Positions 31,051 through 32,854 of a DNA stretch of 32,854 nucleotides are shown here, piece by piece. Below the pieces are notes generated by a model. The model was not told the origin of the DNA, ran no database searches, and saw nothing but the letters and a program-made list of their open reading frames with translations. How positions within the stretch are numbered: the first letter of the stretch is position 1; the number at the start of each line of letters is the position of its first letter. Origin of the DNA: Rhodoferax sp. (GTDB taxonomy: Bacteria > Pseudomonadota > Gammaproteobacteria > Burkholderiales > Burkholderiaceae_C); contig NZ_JANXUQ010000057.1 in the NCBI RefSeq assembly GCF_025356155.1, positions 1-32,854 on the forward strand, read 5' to 3'. Both the position numbers and the translations under genes were made by a program.

Positions 31051-32165
31051 GTACGCCGACTTTGAAACTCCCCGCCCGCGCACCACTGCTGTCCCGCACG
31101 GGTTGGGGCGCGTGGCTGGCTGCACTCATTGTGTTGTGCGCCCTGGTGCCGCTGCTGAATCTGGTCGTACCCGCCACCAGCGCATTCCATCTGAGTGACT
31201 TTGCAGTGGCGTTGGTCGCCAAGATCATGTGTTACGCCATCTGCGCGCTGGCCATGGATTTGATCTGGGGTTACACCGGCATTCTGAGCCTGGGCCATGG
31301 TCTGTTCTTCGCACTGGGCGGCTACGCCATGGGCATGTATTTGATGCGCCAGATCGGCACGGACGGCAACTACAAGAGCAATCTGCCGGATTTCATGGTG
31401 TTCCTGGATTGGAAGACCTTGCCCTGGCATTGGACCTTCAGCGATAGTTTTGTCGCCACGCTGTTTCTGGTGGTCGCAGTGCCGGGGCTGGTGGCTTTTG
31501 TGTTCGGCTATTTTGCTTTTCGTTCGCGCATCAAGGGGGTGTACTTCTCCATCATCACCCAGGCCATGACCTTTGCCGCCATGCTGCTGTTCTTCCGTAA
31601 CGAGACCGGCTTTGGTGGCAACAACGGTTTTACCGATTTCAAGCGCATCCTGAGCATTCCGATTGCTACGCCCAGTATGCGCATGACGCTGTTTGTGATG
31701 ACCTCGGTCACGCTGCTGCTGTTCTTTTTGATGGGCCGCTGGTTGGTCAATGCCAAGTTTGGCCGCGTGCTGCAGGCTGTGCGTGATGCGGAGACACGGG
31801 TCATGTTCAGCGGTTACAACCCCATCGGCTACAAGCTCACCATCTGGACCATCTCGGCCATGATGTGCGGCGTGGCGGGCGCCTTGTATGTGCCGCAGGT
31901 GGGCATCATCAACCCCAGCGAGATGAGCCCGGCCAATTCGATCGAGATTGCGATCTGGGCGGCCGTTGGCGGGCGTGCCACGCTGATCGGCCCCATCGTT
32001 GGTGCCTTCATCGTGAATGGCGCCAAGAGCTGGCTGACGGTGGCTTATCCCGAGTTCTGGTTGTACTTTTTGGGTGCATTGTTTATCGGCGTCACGCTGT
32101 ACTTGCCGGACGGGGTGGTTGGGTTGGTGAAAAAAATTACGGGAATGAAGGGGGTGGCCAAATGA
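31047..32165 (+). CDS. urtC: Urea ABC transporter permease UrtC
   Basis: This protein has 372 residues starting at the ATG that overlaps the urtB stop; upstream in-frame codons lie within urtB. It is a LivM-type permease with about nine to ten membrane segments, for example WLAALIVLCALVPLLNLVV, and the conserved GYTGILSLGHGLFFALGGYA, QAMTFAAMLLFF and VGGRATLIGPIVGAFIVNG. The last of these is typical of UrtC. It partners with UrtB to form the membrane channel. Its 3' end overlaps urtD by 4 bp, again ATGA, so the operon is tightly translationally coupled. Confidence 0.96.
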   Translation: MSTPTLKLPARAPLLSRTGWGAWLAALIVLCALVPLLNLVVPATSAFHLSDFAVALVAKIMCYAICALAMDLIWGYTGILSLGHGLFFALGGYAMGMYLMRQIGTDGNYKSNLPDFMVFLDWKTLPWHWTFSDSFVATLFLVVAVPGLVAFVFGYFAFRSRIKGVYFSIITQAMTFAAMLLFFRNETGFGGNNGFTDFKRILSIPIATPSMRMTLFVMTSVTLLLFFLMGRWLVNAKFGRVLQAVRDAETRVMFSGYNPIGYKLTIWTISAMMCGVAGALYVPQVGIINPSEMSPANSIEIAIWAAVGGRATLIGPIVGAFIVNGAKSWLTVAYPEFWLYFLGALFIGVTLYLPDGVVGLVKKITGMKGVAK

Positions 32166-32854
32166 CGCCAGACCTGCTGGAGCAAGGCGCCCAACGCGTA
32201 CAGGCCCATATGGCGGCGCTGTCCGCGCGCACCGGGCAAACGGAATCGGGCGGGCGCAATGCGGGTTTCTCGCGGGTGGTAACACAAGGCGAGGTGGACG
32301 TAGCCCACGGCCGCATCTTGTATCTGGAAGATGTGCATGTCAGCTTTGATGGTTTCAAGGCCATCAACGGCCTGTCGCTGGACATAGCGCCGGGCGAGCT
32401 GCGCTGCATCATCGGACCCAACGGTGCGGGAAAAACCACGATGATGGACATCATCACCGGCAAGACGCGGCCTGACAGCGGCACGGTCTTCTTCGGCAGC
32501 ACCATAGACCTGCTGCGCTACACCGAGCCCGAGATTGCGCAACTGGGCATTGGCCGCAAGTTCCAAAAGCCCACGGTGTTTGAGCAGCTCACGGTGTTTG
32601 AGAATCTGGAGCTGGCGTTGCACACCGACAAGGGTGTCAAGTCGTCGATGTTCTTCCGTCTGGACTCGGCCCAGGGTGATCGGCTCGCCGAGGTACTGCA
32701 CACCATCCACTTGGCGGATAGCGTGGGTCGGCAAGCGGGCAATTTGAGCCACGGCCAGAAGCAGTGGCTGGAGATTGGCATGCTGTTGATGCAGGAGCCC
32801 AAGTTGTTGTTGCTGGATGAACCTGTCGCAGGCATGACCGATGAAGAGACCGAA
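32162..32854 (+). CDS. urtD: Urea ABC transporter ATP-binding protein UrtD (3' end outside window)
   Basis: 231 codons are visible and the frame is still open at the window end; the usual length is about 250-285. Walker A is GPNGAGKTT (85-93), the signature motif is LSHGQ (195-199) and Walker B is LLLLDE (215-220) followed by PVAGMTDEE, the UrtD/LivG-type D-loop. The first 50 residues precede the ABC domain and are longer than in most LivG proteins, containing an amphipathic helix (LEQGAQRVQAHMAALSARTG). It hydrolyses ATP to drive urea import with UrtE, which should follow just beyond the window, perhaps with urease genes. Confidence 0.95.
   Translation, partial: MTPDLLEQGAQRVQAHMAALSARTGQTESGGRNAGFSRVVTQGEVDVAHGRILYLEDVHVSFDGFKAINGLSLDIAPGELRCIIGPNGAGKTTMMDIITGKTRPDSGTVFFGSTIDLLRYTEPEIAQLGIGRKFQKPTVFEQLTVFENLELALHTDKGVKSSMFFRLDSAQGDRLAEVLHTIHLADSVGRQAGNLSHGQKQWLEIGMLLMQEPKLLLLDEPVAGMTDEETE

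Noticed and set aside
30876..32285. Minus-strand open frame (469 codons) over urtC
   Set aside because: It is antisense to urtC with His/Gln-rich composition typical of a mirrored membrane-protein gene; no motif or ribosome binding site.

Overview
The window looks like a chromosomal segment of a Betaproteobacterium, most likely a member of the Comamonadaceae in or near Rhodoferax. The evidence is high-GC coding sequence, protein families typical of that group (HiPIP, MocR-type regulators, urea ABC transporter) and a short intergenic repeat present in four copies. This placement is inferred from sequence style and was not tested by a search. I see no rRNA, tRNA, CRISPR array, insertion sequence or replication origin.

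Left part (1-3500): the 3' end of a LuxR-type response regulator, then a 968-residue exported protein with an ankyrin-like repeat and an otherwise unrecognised body.

Photobiology island (3501-11377): a MerR-type regulator diverges from a small unknown protein, a Tat-exported high-potential iron-sulfur protein and a C-factor-like SDR. Next is a minus-strand run of a TIGR03643-like protein, a class-I-like photolyase/cryptochrome, a DUF2256 zinc-ribbon-like protein, an Fe-S (PhrB-type) photolyase and a photolyase homologue without the N-terminal antenna domain. A BLUF blue-light sensor is transcribed divergently from this run, with a perfect palindrome in the shared promoter region. The set suggests light sensing coupled to repair of UV-damaged DNA.

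Middle (11500-18600): a small exported protein, a decayed metallo-beta-lactamase-fold fragment, a DJ-1/PfpI protein diverging from a GlxA-like AraC regulator across two tandem palindromes, a pilin-like protein, an exported coiled-coil protein, and a MocR regulator diverging from an OsmC-PaiB-GNAT run.

Right part (18600-27900): a lipoprotein diverges from a 1290-residue membrane protein that joins two rhodanese domains to a PEP-synthase/dikinase-like ATP-grasp and phospho-His module. This is the most unusual architecture in the window. It is followed by a SAM methyltransferase, a small membrane protein and a CHASE3-PAS-PAS-GAF-GGDEF-EAL protein whose GGDEF half looks catalytically degenerate.

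Right end (28047-32854): urtA-urtB-urtC-urtD (urtD cut by the window end), the urea ABC importer. A large stem-loop lies between urtA and urtB, and the later genes overlap by 4 bp.
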